NCBI GenBank assembly: GCA_027487485.1
Contig: JAIYDN010000042.1
Coordinates: forward strand, 1 to 64,000
Direction of reading: 5' to 3'
Source of the DNA: Planctomycetaceae bacterium
GTDB taxonomy: Bacteria; Planctomycetota; Planctomycetia; Pirellulales; Pirellulaceae
DNA: 64,000 nt
Below are positions 45,745 through 54,654 of this stretch, piece after piece (positions within the stretch are counted from its first letter, which is position 1; the number at the start of each line of letters is the position of its first letter). The notes under the pieces were generated by a model that saw only the letters and a program-made list of their open reading frames with translations, made no database searches and had not been told where the DNA came from. A program made the position numbers and the translations under genes.

Positions 45745-48353
45745 TTGACGACCTCAAGTTCTTTCGCCCTAGCAAAATCGTCGGCAGCTTCCTGGTCTTT
45801 TCCCGTTAGTTGATAGCAGTAACCTCGGTTCAAATAGTTAGAACCAATGTTTGGCTCTCTGCGAATTGCTTCAGTGAAATCGGTGATCGCCAGATCATAT
45901 TGCTTGTTGTTGAAATAGCTGGATGCCCTTTGCCGATAGAAAGAGCGTCCATCTGGATTGATTTCCAATGCCCTGCTTATATCCAGAATCGCCTCGGGAA
46001 ACTCCTTGGCGTTTGACCTTTTTAAGGCTCGGTTGGTGTAGATAACAGCTAAGTTGGATTTGATTTGTGCAACTTCCGGTGGATCAACTGCGATCATGCG
46101 TTCCATGATTTCTATTGATTCATCGAACTGTTGTAGGAAAAACAAAGTCATGGCGAGATATTGAAGATAGTTTACGTTGTTTGGCTGCAACTCCACTGCC
46201 TTTCGGAAGTCACCAATACCGTCCTGATACTTCTCAAGTTTGTATGCACACTCACCTCTTCGATGAATCGCCTTTGCATTTGCTGAATCAAATTCGATAG
46301 CTGTGGTGTAACTTTGGGCGGCTCGTTCGAATTGGTTTTGATTGAAATACAAATTGCCGATAGCAATCGCTTCCTCTGCGTTAGCAGGTTTTTCGACCTC
46401 TTGCCAGAATTGCTCACGAGTCTTTTGATTGATGTCGTCGAGAGTTTTCACCGCTCGCAAAATTTCGAGGTCTCGCTCCTTCACAAAATCAAGCGTCAAA
46501 GATTTTAGTTGAGGCATGTCCTTTAATGGCGACCAGTCAGTGATCATCGTATCGCTAGCGAAAAGTCGCATCACTGAATTTCCACGCAATGGAGACAAAT
46601 CCGATACTTCAGACCCATTACAAGCTAAGACAATTAGCGGCATGCCTTTGAGTGGCCCGATATCGGATACTTTGGTATCAGGCATTCGGATGAATTGAAG
46701 TGGAATTCCAACGAGTGGCGAAAGGTCTTCGACCTTAGTGCCACCAAGCAAAAGACTTGTTAACGGCATACCAGCCAGCGGCGTGAGGTCCGAAACAGGG
46801 GAATTGGTTGTGTCTATTTCAGTCAGTTTTGCCTTGCTTAACGGGGACAAGTCGTCAATCAAAGTGTTCTGCATGGCAAGAATGCGAAGGGGCATACCTT
46901 CGAGTGGACTGATGTCCCTTACTTTGGTGCTATGAACAGCAAGCTCCTCCAGTTTCATTCCTTTAAGAGGAGTTAAGTCCGAAAGTTTGCCGTTGTGTTT
47001 CCATGTGAAGGTGCCGCTCAAGTTGACAAATCTTAGTCCTTGAAATGCCCTTAACGGAGTGATGTCCGTCACGTTGTCCGTTCGCATTTCTACGAGATTC
47101 ACGACGTCATCAAAGACGTTTGTTTTTATGTCACCATCGAAACCAGGATTCAATTCTTGCAGCTTGGCAACTACTTCCTTGATCTGTTCTTCAACAGGAA
47201 GTGCTTCAACCTTGGTAAGCCAAATTGCATCAATGGGTTTTGGTCCGGATTGAGTCTGTTGTTTTGGGAGAGTTTTAGGCAAAATGGAGAATAAGCCAAA
47301 AAGCAAAACAAGAACGGCGGGAACAACACCGAGAACAATCCCAGGTCGTTTGGGCTTCTCAAAATTCTTTCGCAGGTCCGATGCAAATGCATCCGCTGAG
47401 GCGTATCGATCTTGTGGATTAAGCTCCAAGGCTTTCGCACAAATGCGTTTGAGTTCAGGAGGAACATTCGCAAGACTTACGGTTGCTCCAGAAACGATCT
47501 CTTGTTTGAGCACAGTCGGCAAGTCCGAAGAGTAGGGAAGTTTGCCTGTTAGCAACTCGTGAAGGACCACACCCAAGCTATAGATGTCACTGCGAACATC
47601 GCTCTCCTTGCCAGCCAATTGCTCCGGGGACATATATCTCAATGTACCGATGGACGGTGCAAACATCCCGGTCTTATTGGCAGATTGAGCGATCCCAAAG
47701 TCGGCAAGCAATGCTCGTCCATGATGATCGATCAGTATATTGGCTGGTTTGATATCCCGATGAATGATGCCATTGGCATGAGCGTATTGCAGTGCATCCG
47801 CTATATCGACAGCCCATCGAGCAGCTTTTTGATGCGGCAATGCACCACCAGTCATTTGGCTCGCCAGATTGCCCCCTTCAATGAACTCGGAAACGATGAA
47901 GCAGTTTCCGTTGTCCCTTCCTACGTCATGCACAGGAACGATTCCTGGATGCTTTAAACGAGCTACCCTTCGAGCTTCTGCCATAAATGCGTCAGAAGAT
48001 GCCAATCGGCTTGGCTTGGGCAATTTAATGGCAACGGATCGATGAAGCTCTAAATCGAATGCCTTCCAAACCTGGGCAAATCCACCTTCGGCAACAAGTT
48101 CGTCCAATCTATATCGATCTGCAAGTGTTCGCTTTTCTTTAGTTTCAAAGCTGGTAGCATCTGTATCAGTGTCAGCATCGAAACGACGATCTAGCCAAGC
48201 AGTATCCTTCAATACTCGAATGCGTCGAGCCAATTCATCTGCTAGATGTGGAGCTTGTTGACAAAGCTCGATGGCAGATACGTCTTGGCCTTGCTCCTGC
48301 AATTCCTCCCATCGCACTAGGAGGTCAGCCAAGGAATCCTCATCGTTGTTCAC
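45741..48353 (-). CDS. Ser/Thr protein kinase with LRR and TPR repeats
   Basis: 870 residues. Kinase domain at about 80-345: ELVAEGGFAQVWKAFD, VAIKLPKP, GIIHRDIKPANILID, LLADFGIAQ, GTLRYMSPEQLAG. Then a membrane helix (GIVLGVVPAVLVLLFGLFSI), SDS22-type leucine-rich repeats of about 22 residues (LTPLKGMKLEELAVHSTKV, ISPLEGMPLRILAMQNTLI), and a C-terminal set of TPRs (AIHRRGECAYKLEKYQDGIG, SNYLNRGYCYQLTGKDQEAA). The start overlaps the sigma factor gene by 14 nt. A membrane Hanks-type kinase signalling partner of the ECF sigma factor is the usual planctomycete arrangement. Confidence 0.9.
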   Translation of the reverse strand: MNNDEDSLADLLVRWEELQEQGQDVSAIELCQQAPHLADELARRIRVLKDTAWLDRRFDADTDTDATSFETKEKRTLADRYRLDELVAEGGFAQVWKAFDLELHRSVAIKLPKPSRLASSDAFMAEARRVARLKHPGIVPVHDVGRDNGNCFIVSEFIEGGNLASQMTGGALPHQKAARWAVDIADALQYAHANGIIHRDIKPANILIDHHGRALLADFGIAQSANKTGMFAPSIGTLRYMSPEQLAGKESDVRSDIYSLGVVLHELLTGKLPYSSDLPTVLKQEIVSGATVSLANVPPELKRICAKALELNPQDRYASADAFASDLRKNFEKPKRPGIVLGVVPAVLVLLFGLFSILPKTLPKQQTQSGPKPIDAIWLTKVEALPVEEQIKEVVAKLQELNPGFDGDIKTNVFDDVVNLVEMRTDNVTDITPLRAFQGLRFVNLSGTFTWKHNGKLSDLTPLKGMKLEELAVHSTKVRDISPLEGMPLRILAMQNTLIDDLSPLSKAKLTEIDTTNSPVSDLTPLAGMPLTSLLLGGTKVEDLSPLVGIPLQFIRMPDTKVSDIGPLKGMPLIVLACNGSEVSDLSPLRGNSVMRLFASDTMITDWSPLKDMPQLKSLTLDFVKERDLEILRAVKTLDDINQKTREQFWQEVEKPANAEEAIAIGNLYFNQNQFERAAQSYTTAIEFDSANAKAIHRRGECAYKLEKYQDGIGDFRKAVELQPNNVNYLQYLAMTLFFLQQFDESIEIMERMIAVDPPEVAQIKSNLAVIYTNRALKRSNAKEFPEAILDISRALEINPDGRSFYRQRASSYFNNKQYDLAITDFTEAIRREPNIGSNYLNRGYCYQLTGKDQEAADDFARAKELEVVK

Positions 48354-48969
48354 TACAAGCCTCGTCCAGTTTTAGTTTTGCGTTTTGCCATCGTCTTTTC
48401 AGGGTCCGAACCGATGTTCCCAATACCAATGCCGCTTCTTCCTGCGTCAAGTTTTGATAGAACAACAAGTCAAAGACTTCGAGTTCTTCAGCAGGTAGTT
48501 TTTGAACCTGCTCATGGAAAAAAGTCCATTGGTCGATGTCTTTTGGTTCTTTGTTGAACTTCTTTCCGATAGCTCCATCCGGTTCGTCAGAAGGTAGTCC
48601 ATCTGTATGGTGGTTTTTGCCGATCCCTCGTGGACCGTAGTAGTGCTTAGCCATGTCGAGTAGTTCCCAACGAACATGGAGGGCGGCCAAGCCAAAGAAG
48701 CTACGAACTGATTCGACTTTAACATCTGCAAGAGCATCATGGAAACGCAGCATAGCCTTTTGAAAAACGTCATCCGTTTGTTCCCAACGCCTGAGCTTTG
48801 GAAAGTCATGGAACATTTTCCTAGTAAGTGCCAAAAGGCGGTCACAAGCGTGATCCAGTAGTCCCTCACGAGCAGTGGCATCCCCATTTAATGAACGATC
48901 TATCAGGTTTTGGAGTTGGGTATCGGACCCAACCGGCTGCGGAGGCATGGCGTGACTCGGAGAAGACAT
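48340..48969 (-). CDS. ECF-type RNA polymerase sigma factor
   Basis: 209 residues from ATG 48969. Region 2 is around LTRKMFHDFPKLRRWEQTDD and VFQKAMLRFHDALADVK; region 4 is LTQEEAALVLGTSVRTLKRR. It matches the planctomycete sigma factors found with Ser/Thr kinases. Translation is coupled to the kinase by overlap. The divergent promoter-like motif at 49138 lies about 170 bp upstream. Confidence 0.85.
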   Translation of the reverse strand: MSSPSHAMPPQPVGSDTQLQNLIDRSLNGDATAREGLLDHACDRLLALTRKMFHDFPKLRRWEQTDDVFQKAMLRFHDALADVKVESVRSFFGLAALHVRWELLDMAKHYYGPRGIGKNHHTDGLPSDEPDGAIGKKFNKEPKDIDQWTFFHEQVQKLPAEELEVFDLLFYQNLTQEEAALVLGTSVRTLKRRWQNAKLKLDEACSEQR

Positions 48970-49137
48970 TAGGGAAGGAACCCCCAAATTCTAACACGAG
49001 TCATCAATGTTTTCAGCAGTCATATAGATAGGCGAAAGCTGGGGGCAATTCGGGCCAAGAATCGAAAAAAAGATTTTGTTTGCAGATTGTGGCCCGTTTC
49101 CCTCGGGACCCTCGCCTTCTTAGGTAGGGCATTGATA

Positions 49138-49178
49138 AGGGTACAAAACCTTTAAGTGTGTTAGAGCTATTGTACCCT
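49138..49178. promoter_or_regulatory. Divergent pair of the recurrent promoter-like motif
   Basis: GGGTACAAAACCTT at about 49138 (minus-facing, toward the sigma factor) and TAGAGCTATTGTACCCT at 49162-49178 (plus-facing, toward the 49234 gene). The second shows the element in the other orientation in front of a plus-strand gene, which supports an oriented promoter role. Confidence 0.5.
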
Positions 49179-49233
49179 CTGGCAATGCGTGGCAACGAAA
49201 TTCGATCAACATAGATAAGGCAAAGTAACAACT

Positions 49234-51351
49234 ATGGCAGCGGAATGGCATTACTCCAAAGAAGGTCAGGAGTTCGGACCCATATCATCATCGGAACTAA
49301 AGGCACTCGCTGTCTCTGGGCGATTGTCACCAACAGACGCCATATGGAAGAACGGTATGACTGAGCGGCGACAAGCAGGGAGCGTGAAGGGGCTGTTCAG
49401 TCCGCCTCAATCGAGTTCATCCTCGCCAAAGGTTGTTCCAATCACCGAAACGAATGCGGCTACACAAGGACCACAATCTGCAACAAAGCAGTCGTTCCTT
49501 GAGACAGCCAAGGACGCAGCCCAACTAACAAGATTTCAAGCAGAACGAACTAAGATCACGCAACTGGAACTGCCCCAAGCATATATGGAATTAGGGAAAG
49601 TCACTCATTCGAACGAAACCTTTCGAAGAGACTTCGCATCTCATTTTGATGCCATCGACGCTCTAAAGAAAGAAATTCATTCCATCGAGGCAAATGCATC
49701 AAGCCGATTGAAGCCTGAGAGTCTATCGGACAGGGCAAAAGCGGCAGCAGGGGCCGCCAAGGACATGGCACAAACAAAGTTTTTGGAACTGAAGTCAAGA
49801 CAGCCATTTGTTGAACTTGGCAAGGCGGTTTTTGAAAAGTATGGATCGCAGCCTATTCAAAAACTGTTAGATCGACTTGCAATATTGGATAGCGAAATTG
49901 CTGTTCTGTCTGAGTCAAAATCTGGACAGTTTATTACAACAAAGCGGGTAGCAATCTCTGGAATAGTTTTAGTCTTGGTCTTTGGATTATTCTTGGCAAA
50001 CAAATTGTTTAGTGTTAATAAACTTGTTGGAGGACCAAGTATTACTGGGCTTGTTGAGGAACAAAACGAGAAGGTATTGCCACCAAAATCTTCTAATGAC
50101 ACAATTGCAAAAAATCAAATTGCTTCTGCACAGCCCGAGCCAAGCAGTTTTCTGTCGAAATTTAACCAGCAACAGCTTAAAGCAATTTCGAATCTTCATA
50201 AATTGGGTGCTCGTGTTTTCTTCGACCTGGAGAAAACAACTGATCCTGCCTTTTCGGTTTTTTTCGCTGGAGGAAGAATACGAGGAAGTGATCTTGATGC
50301 ACTAAGTCAATTGGATGGAATTGAGGAATTAGATATAGAAGGAACTAAAGTTACTGACATATCCTACCTTTCGGTTCTAAATCGGCTTAAAGTCTTGCAC
50401 TTGCCTGAAGAATTGGATTTGGATCAATTTGTCTATATCAAAGAACTTCGTAATCTGGAATCGCTTTCAGCTTCACTTTCGGATTCATCCAAAGGATATG
50501 AAGGTGAACTAGCAAGAAGAAAAACGGCAGAAGAGATTCTTGCTTTTATATCTAATCTCAAATCCATCCAACACTTAAACCTCAAACACAGGCTTGAAAT
50601 AGAGAAGTTAGGATTGTCGTCACTTGCAAATTTGCCAAAACTAAAGTTACTTCAAATTGAAAAGATAAAAGTTTCTGATGGGGTGATCGAGACACTTGAG
50701 GGTCTTAATATTGAGACTCTTGTTATTGCTACTAGCACTGGTACAGGTGACGTTTCCGCAGATGGATTTGCTCAGTTGAAAAAGTGCCCTTCACTTCGGG
50801 AAATTGATATTTACCGCTTGGACGGTAACATTTTTGAAGGAGCAATGCAAATTCCAAACTTGAAAAAACTATCCTATCACATGGCTTTCGAAAATAGAGC
50901 AGGAGTAACTGACTCGCAACGTATTCAGCACAAATCGAAGCGTCCTGATTTAGAGCTTGTTGAACTTAAACAACAAAAATTTACGTTCAAAAATCGTTTA
51001 CCAAAGAGAAAATGGGGGGAAATTACAAAAGAATCTCTTGACCCCAAGCCAAAGGTCAAAGTGCCAAGTCGAGTGCAAACACCATCAAAAGAGGAACTCT
51101 ACCTAGCTGCTGCAAATAACGCTCTCTCCAGAAGAATGGGAACTGGACCGACACCAGAGCAATTTATTGCGATGGCGAATAAGCCAGATGAAGACGAGAT
51201 TCTCGATCTACCACCAACCGGAAAAAAAGGAAGGGTTCTGAGCTATGGCTCAGAACGTGTGACTTTTCTTTTGAACGATAGAACAGGGAAGTTTGTGCTC
51301 ATATCCTGCACAATTGATGGAGAGCACAAAAGCCAAGAACCACCGGAATAA
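49234..51351 (+). CDS. GYF_2-domain membrane protein with leucine-rich region
   Basis: 705 residues. GYF_2 at about 4-55 (EWHYSKEGQEFGPISSSELK), a helical region rich in Lys/Glu, a membrane helix at about 238-258 (VAISGIVLVLVFGLFLANKL), then LRR-like turns (LSQLDGIEELDIEGTKVTD, LSVLNRLKVLHLPEELDL) and a Lys-rich C-terminus. AT-richer than its neighbours. Divergent from the sigma-kinase operon, it may be part of the same signalling set. Confidence 0.65.
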   Translation: MAAEWHYSKEGQEFGPISSSELKALAVSGRLSPTDAIWKNGMTERRQAGSVKGLFSPPQSSSSSPKVVPITETNAATQGPQSATKQSFLETAKDAAQLTRFQAERTKITQLELPQAYMELGKVTHSNETFRRDFASHFDAIDALKKEIHSIEANASSRLKPESLSDRAKAAAGAAKDMAQTKFLELKSRQPFVELGKAVFEKYGSQPIQKLLDRLAILDSEIAVLSESKSGQFITTKRVAISGIVLVLVFGLFLANKLFSVNKLVGGPSITGLVEEQNEKVLPPKSSNDTIAKNQIASAQPEPSSFLSKFNQQQLKAISNLHKLGARVFFDLEKTTDPAFSVFFAGGRIRGSDLDALSQLDGIEELDIEGTKVTDISYLSVLNRLKVLHLPEELDLDQFVYIKELRNLESLSASLSDSSKGYEGELARRKTAEEILAFISNLKSIQHLNLKHRLEIEKLGLSSLANLPKLKLLQIEKIKVSDGVIETLEGLNIETLVIATSTGTGDVSADGFAQLKKCPSLREIDIYRLDGNIFEGAMQIPNLKKLSYHMAFENRAGVTDSQRIQHKSKRPDLELVELKQQKFTFKNRLPKRKWGEITKESLDPKPKVKVPSRVQTPSKEELYLAAANNALSRRMGTGPTPEQFIAMANKPDEDEILDLPPTGKKGRVLSYGSERVTFLLNDRTGKFVLISCTIDGEHKSQEPPE

Positions 51352-51718
51352 ATCAAGTAATCAATTTGGGTAGTTACAATTAGTTATCTCGACAAAGCCG
51401 TATCGAATGGGAAAAAGTTCAGCGGCTCGTATTATTTCGATTCAGTGCTAGTGCGATTCAACTCACTGTACTGAGTTCTCCCTCGCCACCCATGTCTTTT
51501 CGCAAAAATCCCTACCAGCCAAATCCAAAATCCCCTCCCGCATTTTTTGGATTTGGCTTTTCAAAAACTTTTTCCGCCACACAAACAAGAAGACGGACTG
51601 TATGCGGGTGGGGTGGTGGGGATGGGCCCCGATTCCCCCAAGCTTTTCATGAATAATTGTTTGATTTGCAACTTTGCAACATGTCGTGAGGAAGTCCGTA
51701 CTCTACGAAGGTGGCAGA
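51352..51718. other. 366 bp intergenic, no supported gene
   Basis: Separates the plus-strand GYF gene from the convergent minus-strand operon. A 63-codon frame (51547-51738, plus) exists, but it runs into the opposite gene and is not protein-like. No terminator with a clear T-run recognised. Confidence 0.4.
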
Positions 51719-52108
51719 TCAAAAGTCATCTGGATTGAAGGCAAGGCTTTGCTCGACATGAACCACACCATCTGCATCTCTTTTTAGAGCAAGGATTATT
51801 CCTGCAAAGCCCTGAGTCACATCGATCCCCAACTCTGCTGCCGAGTGCATAAGCATACTTATCTCCCGAAAGCTCGACACAGATAGCATGCCACTCCATC
51901 CATACGAATCATCTTCTTGGAGAGTAAGTCCAAACGCTTGGGAAGCTTGCGTGTTGGGGAGCTTGGCATCGAACATCAAACCGCAACTTGAACCACCTTC
52001 ATCAAACAACTCCGTCACCTCGCCAACTTTGACGCTGCCGATTGAAATGGCAAAGCTTCTGAGTTGCTCGATAGTTCGTCGAAGTTCGACAGGGGTACAA
52101 TGAGGCAA
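51719..52108 (-). CDS. Hypothetical 129-residue protein, last gene of thioredoxin operon
   Basis: MPHCTPVELRRTIEQLRSF start; GGSSCGLMFDAKLPNTQAS and WSGMLSVSSFREISMLMHSA inside. The 5' end overlaps the zincin gene by 94 bp in another frame, a long overlap; a shorter start is not obvious. Unknown family. Confidence 0.5.
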   Translation of the reverse strand: MPHCTPVELRRTIEQLRSFAISIGSVKVGEVTELFDEGGSSCGLMFDAKLPNTQASQAFGLTLQEDDSYGWSGMLSVSSFREISMLMHSAAELGIDVTQGFAGIILALKRDADGVVHVEQSLAFNPDDF

Positions 52109-52713
52109 ACTCCAGGAGTAACTGACCCTACCTTCAATTGATCTTGCAACTTGATGAGGTATTTCAGGCTGCTTTCTGCCTGTTCAATGGCATCGAATAG
52201 GTATTGTGAGCTTCTTTGCATTTGCTGATCCCAGACCAGCAACCACTTGCGAATGTTTGTGTTATCTGTAGCAGGTGGTAATCGAAAGTAGTTCTCAATT
52301 AAACATTGACCGATCTCAGCCATGAGTTCTGATTTATCAACGGTCTTGTCCCACTTCAGTCTCCACGGTTGTTCCAGGTAGTGAAAGACTTCGTGGCTCA
52401 GTGCTCCGTGATACTCAGAATCGTCTAGAAACTTCGACCTCGTGGGCAAGGCAATTCGATCCTGGAACAAATAGAACGCTGGGTTCTTTCGCTTCCAGTG
52501 ATGGACAATTTTGACGCCTAATTTGCGAACGACTTGATTGAGTCCCGAGTAATCCGGGGATTCAAAGTTAGGCATCCCCGAATAGAACTTGCCAAAGAGT
52601 CTTGCGAATTCGGGCTGTCTGCACAATGGCCATCTCCAAGGAACACCACCGTCCAATAGAGCATTCAAGACCAGCTTCGATGCGTACTTTTTATCGTTAA
52701 ATATGCTTCTCAT
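52015..52713 (-). CDS. ArdC/IrrE-like zincin (HExxH) protein
   Basis: 232 residues. YHGALSHEVFHYLEQPWRLK carries HEVFH, a HExxH zinc site, and ELMAEIGQCLIENYF supplies the downstream Glu typical of ArdC/ImmA-like metallopeptidases. N-terminal region FNDKKYASKLVLNALLDGGV is not assigned. The start overlaps the 77-residue gene. It may be an antirestriction or regulatory peptidase. Confidence 0.6.
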   Translation of the reverse strand: MRSIFNDKKYASKLVLNALLDGGVPWRWPLCRQPEFARLFGKFYSGMPNFESPDYSGLNQVVRKLGVKIVHHWKRKNPAFYLFQDRIALPTRSKFLDDSEYHGALSHEVFHYLEQPWRLKWDKTVDKSELMAEIGQCLIENYFRLPPATDNTNIRKWLLVWDQQMQRSSQYLFDAIEQAESSLKYLIKLQDQLKVGSVTPGVCLIVPLSNFDELSSNSEALPFQSAASKLAR

Positions 52714-52943
52714 ACGATCTCGAGTATCTCCTCCAACGATGCAAGGTCATTCAAGCGGCGAATAGGAACAACGATTGCAGCGAGCATTCCTGTGTCTAAC
52801 AGTAGCTTGCCATCCCTTTTTTCGATGGCGTCAAAAGCTTCTTCGCTCAAGTGCCCCTTGATTCGACAAGACACACAAACCTCTTCGTCAACAGTTTTGC
52901 CGTGAATGCGACCAATGACATCTTGGTGGATTTTCTTGTTCAT
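52710..52943 (-). CDS. Hypothetical 77-residue protein
   Basis: MNKKIHQDVIGRIHGKTVDE start, VCVSCRIKGHLSEEAFDAIE with a CxxC pair, then LLLDTGMLAAIVVPIRRLND. Overlaps both neighbours by 4 nt. Could be a substrate of the adjoining thioredoxin or a small regulator; no family known. Confidence 0.55.
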   Translation of the reverse strand: MNKKIHQDVIGRIHGKTVDEEVCVSCRIKGHLSEEAFDAIEKRDGKLLLDTGMLAAIVVPIRRLNDLASLEEILEIV

Positions 52944-53257
52944 ACACCCAATGCTTCCTTCAGTTTGTGAAGGTTCTCAAGTCCGTTGCTTCGAAAGGTT
53001 TCCTTGCCTTGTTTTAGAACGATCAAAGTTGGAACAGCAGTCAATCCAAACCGTTCAATCAGTTCTGCATTTTCGACGACATCAACGATGGCAACTTTGA
53101 CGTTATCCCCAAAACTTTCAGCCATCGATTCGATGATTGGTTTAAGCATTCGGCATGGACCGCAATAGTCGGCGTAGAAATCGAGAAGTACGGGAACTGT
53201 CGAATCCTTCACCACCGATTCCAAGTTGCCTATGTTCACGTAAATTGCTTTGCTCAT
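52940..53257 (-). CDS. Thioredoxin
   Basis: 105 residues, complete thioredoxin fold: VLLDFYADYCGPCRMLKPII (active site CGPC), VKVAIVDVVENAELIERFGL, VPTLIVLKQGKETFR with the cis-Pro. A general disulfide reductase, here in the middle of a five-gene overlapping operon, so probably specific to it. Confidence 0.9.
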   Translation of the reverse strand: MSKAIYVNIGNLESVVKDSTVPVLLDFYADYCGPCRMLKPIIESMAESFGDNVKVAIVDVVENAELIERFGLTAVPTLIVLKQGKETFRSNGLENLHKLKEALGV

Positions 53258-53718
53258 TGGATGTCTCTTACTTCGTCATTGATTGCGTCGTAAATCTCTT
53301 TGATCTCAGAGTCTGGAATTGGCTCCAGATACAGCATCAATGCAAATTGCTTGCTTCGGTACGATCCACGAATGCCAACGAATGGAACAGGAGTGCAATC
53401 GTTGCAGTACGTCCGGTAACCAATCTCCGTGATTTCCAAATCCGGCTCTTGTGATAGTTCGGTAAGGTCGAACTCATATCCAACCCAGACTTTCTTCCCG
53501 TCTCCTTGGCCACCAAAGACTTCTTGAAATGCGGGTGCTGCTTCGATCTTTACGGTTTGGCTGTCCAACATTTGGAACTGCCAACGGATATGTTTACATT
53601 GTGTGTGATAGGTCCAATGCCGTTCGATGATCGTGCTGAACCCAACCTCGTCGAATGATTCCATAGTGCTCCACTTGCCTTGAAACAGCCCCTCTTTGAT
53701 AAGCGAGAGTTGCACCCC
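53254..53718 (-). CDS. Hypothetical first gene of thioredoxin operon
   Basis: About 154 residues if GTG 53718 is the start (ATG 53664 is also possible; the frame is open from 53745, but the promoter-like motif at 53738 lies there). FDEVGFSTIIERHWTYHTQC, WVGYEFDLTEL, YRTYCNDCTPVPFVGIRGSY and a C-terminal EIYDAINDEVRDIQ. Contains a CNDC pair. Unknown family. Confidence 0.5.
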   Translation of the reverse strand, partial: GVQLSLIKEGLFQGKWSTMESFDEVGFSTIIERHWTYHTQCKHIRWQFQMLDSQTVKIEAAPAFQEVFGGQGDGKKVWVGYEFDLTELSQEPDLEITEIGYRTYCNDCTPVPFVGIRGSYRSKQFALMLYLEPIPDSEIKEIYDAINDEVRDIQ

Positions 53719-53737
53719 AAAGGGGCCACGACTTACG

Positions 53738-53754
53738 GGGTACAATTACCCTAA
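53738..53754 (-). promoter_or_regulatory. Recurrent promoter-like motif before thioredoxin operon (variant)
   Basis: GGGTACAATTACCCTAA on the plus strand, i.e. AATTGTACCC on the minus strand; the TAGACC half is not conserved. 20 bp from the GTG at 53718. Confidence 0.4.
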
Positions 53755-53764
53755 CAACATCGAA

Positions 53765-54190
53765 TCAAGCGGCATAAACAGATAGGACTGCATTCTTGAT
53801 TCGATCCCAATCACGTTCATTACCACCCTGTTTGGAAGTTTCAGGAATCGGAGTAACGTAGGCACTCAAAATGGCTTCATCGGTAGTCGATGTGAAGCTG
53901 ATGGCGGGACTCCAGCCAAACCCCATACCAGGAGCACCTATGGCTCCCAATGTTTCGGTGGCTTCGGCATACAGCCTGACCTTTTTAATAAACTCATCAA
54001 ATTGAGTTCGGTCCAGAAGTGCGGCCCATTTTCGATGACTACCTTTGGTCCATCGACCTTCAAGATGACCATATTCATACTGTGCGTCACCCTCTGTTCG
54101 TTCCCAAAGTTTTCGAACATTCGGAGGAGTGAAATTTCTGAGGGGTGTTCCTGCGGGGACATCGACGCTGTAAATCACACTGAAAAGCAT
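53765..54190 (-). CDS. Plasmid-type hypothetical protein
   Basis: 141 residues from ATG 54190: MLFSVIYSVDVPAGTPLRNF, TEGDAQYEYGHLEGRW, HRKWAALLDRTQFDEFIKK, FGWSPAISFTSTTDEAILSA. A conserved layout that I associate with mobile-element proteins of planctomycetes and others; no function. Motif at 54230. Confidence 0.6.
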   Translation of the reverse strand: MLFSVIYSVDVPAGTPLRNFTPPNVRKLWERTEGDAQYEYGHLEGRWTKGSHRKWAALLDRTQFDEFIKKVRLYAEATETLGAIGAPGMGFGWSPAISFTSTTDEAILSAYVTPIPETSKQGGNERDWDRIKNAVLSVYAA

Positions 54191-54229
54191 TTTGGGACTC
54201 CAAGTGAAGAAATGTATCAACACTTGGAA

Positions 54230-54245
54230 GGGTACAATGGGTCTA
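54230..54245 (-). promoter_or_regulatory. Recurrent promoter-like motif (54230)
   Basis: Plus GGGTACAATGGGTCTA; 39 bp before ATG 54190. Consensus form. Confidence 0.6.
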
Positions 54246-54295
54246 TTCGCACTGAGAAAATGGAGTGCGTCGCAAGAGCATAGTCTAACTTGCTG

Positions 54296-54583
54296 TCAGT
54301 ATTCGTCTGGTAGCAGGATGCAGGTACTACTGCGGTCTGCCTCTGTGATGATCCAGACGGTTTCCCCTGATTCTAAGGGATACACTGACAAGAGTCTAGC
54401 TTCGTCGTCGATAGCGTCCATATTTGCTTGACGATCATCATCACTAAGAACGCCAAAATCGCCATTGATGTGTCTATCTAAAAGCTCTTTTGGCGACACC
54501 TTGGCATTGTTCAGAACCTCAATTGCCGCAGGGGTTGCAACTGTTTGTCCTAAATCGAATAGTTGTTTGCGTGTTGTGATCAT
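54296..54583 (-). CDS. Small mobile-element protein (type I restriction-like annotation family)
   Basis: 95 residues: LGQTVATPAAIEVLNNAKVS, LLDRHINGDFGVLSDDDRQA, VWIITEADRSSTCILLPDEY. This pattern is common on plasmids and integrative elements, often loosely annotated as a restriction enzyme subunit, but it has no nuclease motif. Function unknown. Motif at 54631. Confidence 0.7.
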   Translation of the reverse strand: MITTRKQLFDLGQTVATPAAIEVLNNAKVSPKELLDRHINGDFGVLSDDDRQANMDAIDDEARLLSVYPLESGETVWIITEADRSSTCILLPDEY

Positions 54584-54630
54584 TGTGGTTCTCCATTCTT
54601 GAATTGACTGATGTTACTGAACATCTGCTG

Positions 54631-54646
54631 GGGTACAAAGGCTCTA
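54631..54646 (-). promoter_or_regulatory. Recurrent promoter-like motif (54631)
   Basis: Plus GGGTACAAAGGCTCTA; 47 bp before ATG 54583. Confidence 0.5.
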
Positions 54647-54654
54647 AATGTCAA

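Noticed and set aside
52093-52108. GGGTACAATGAGGCAA as another copy of the promoter element
   Set aside because: It lies within coding sequence of two overlapping genes and only half of the element matches.
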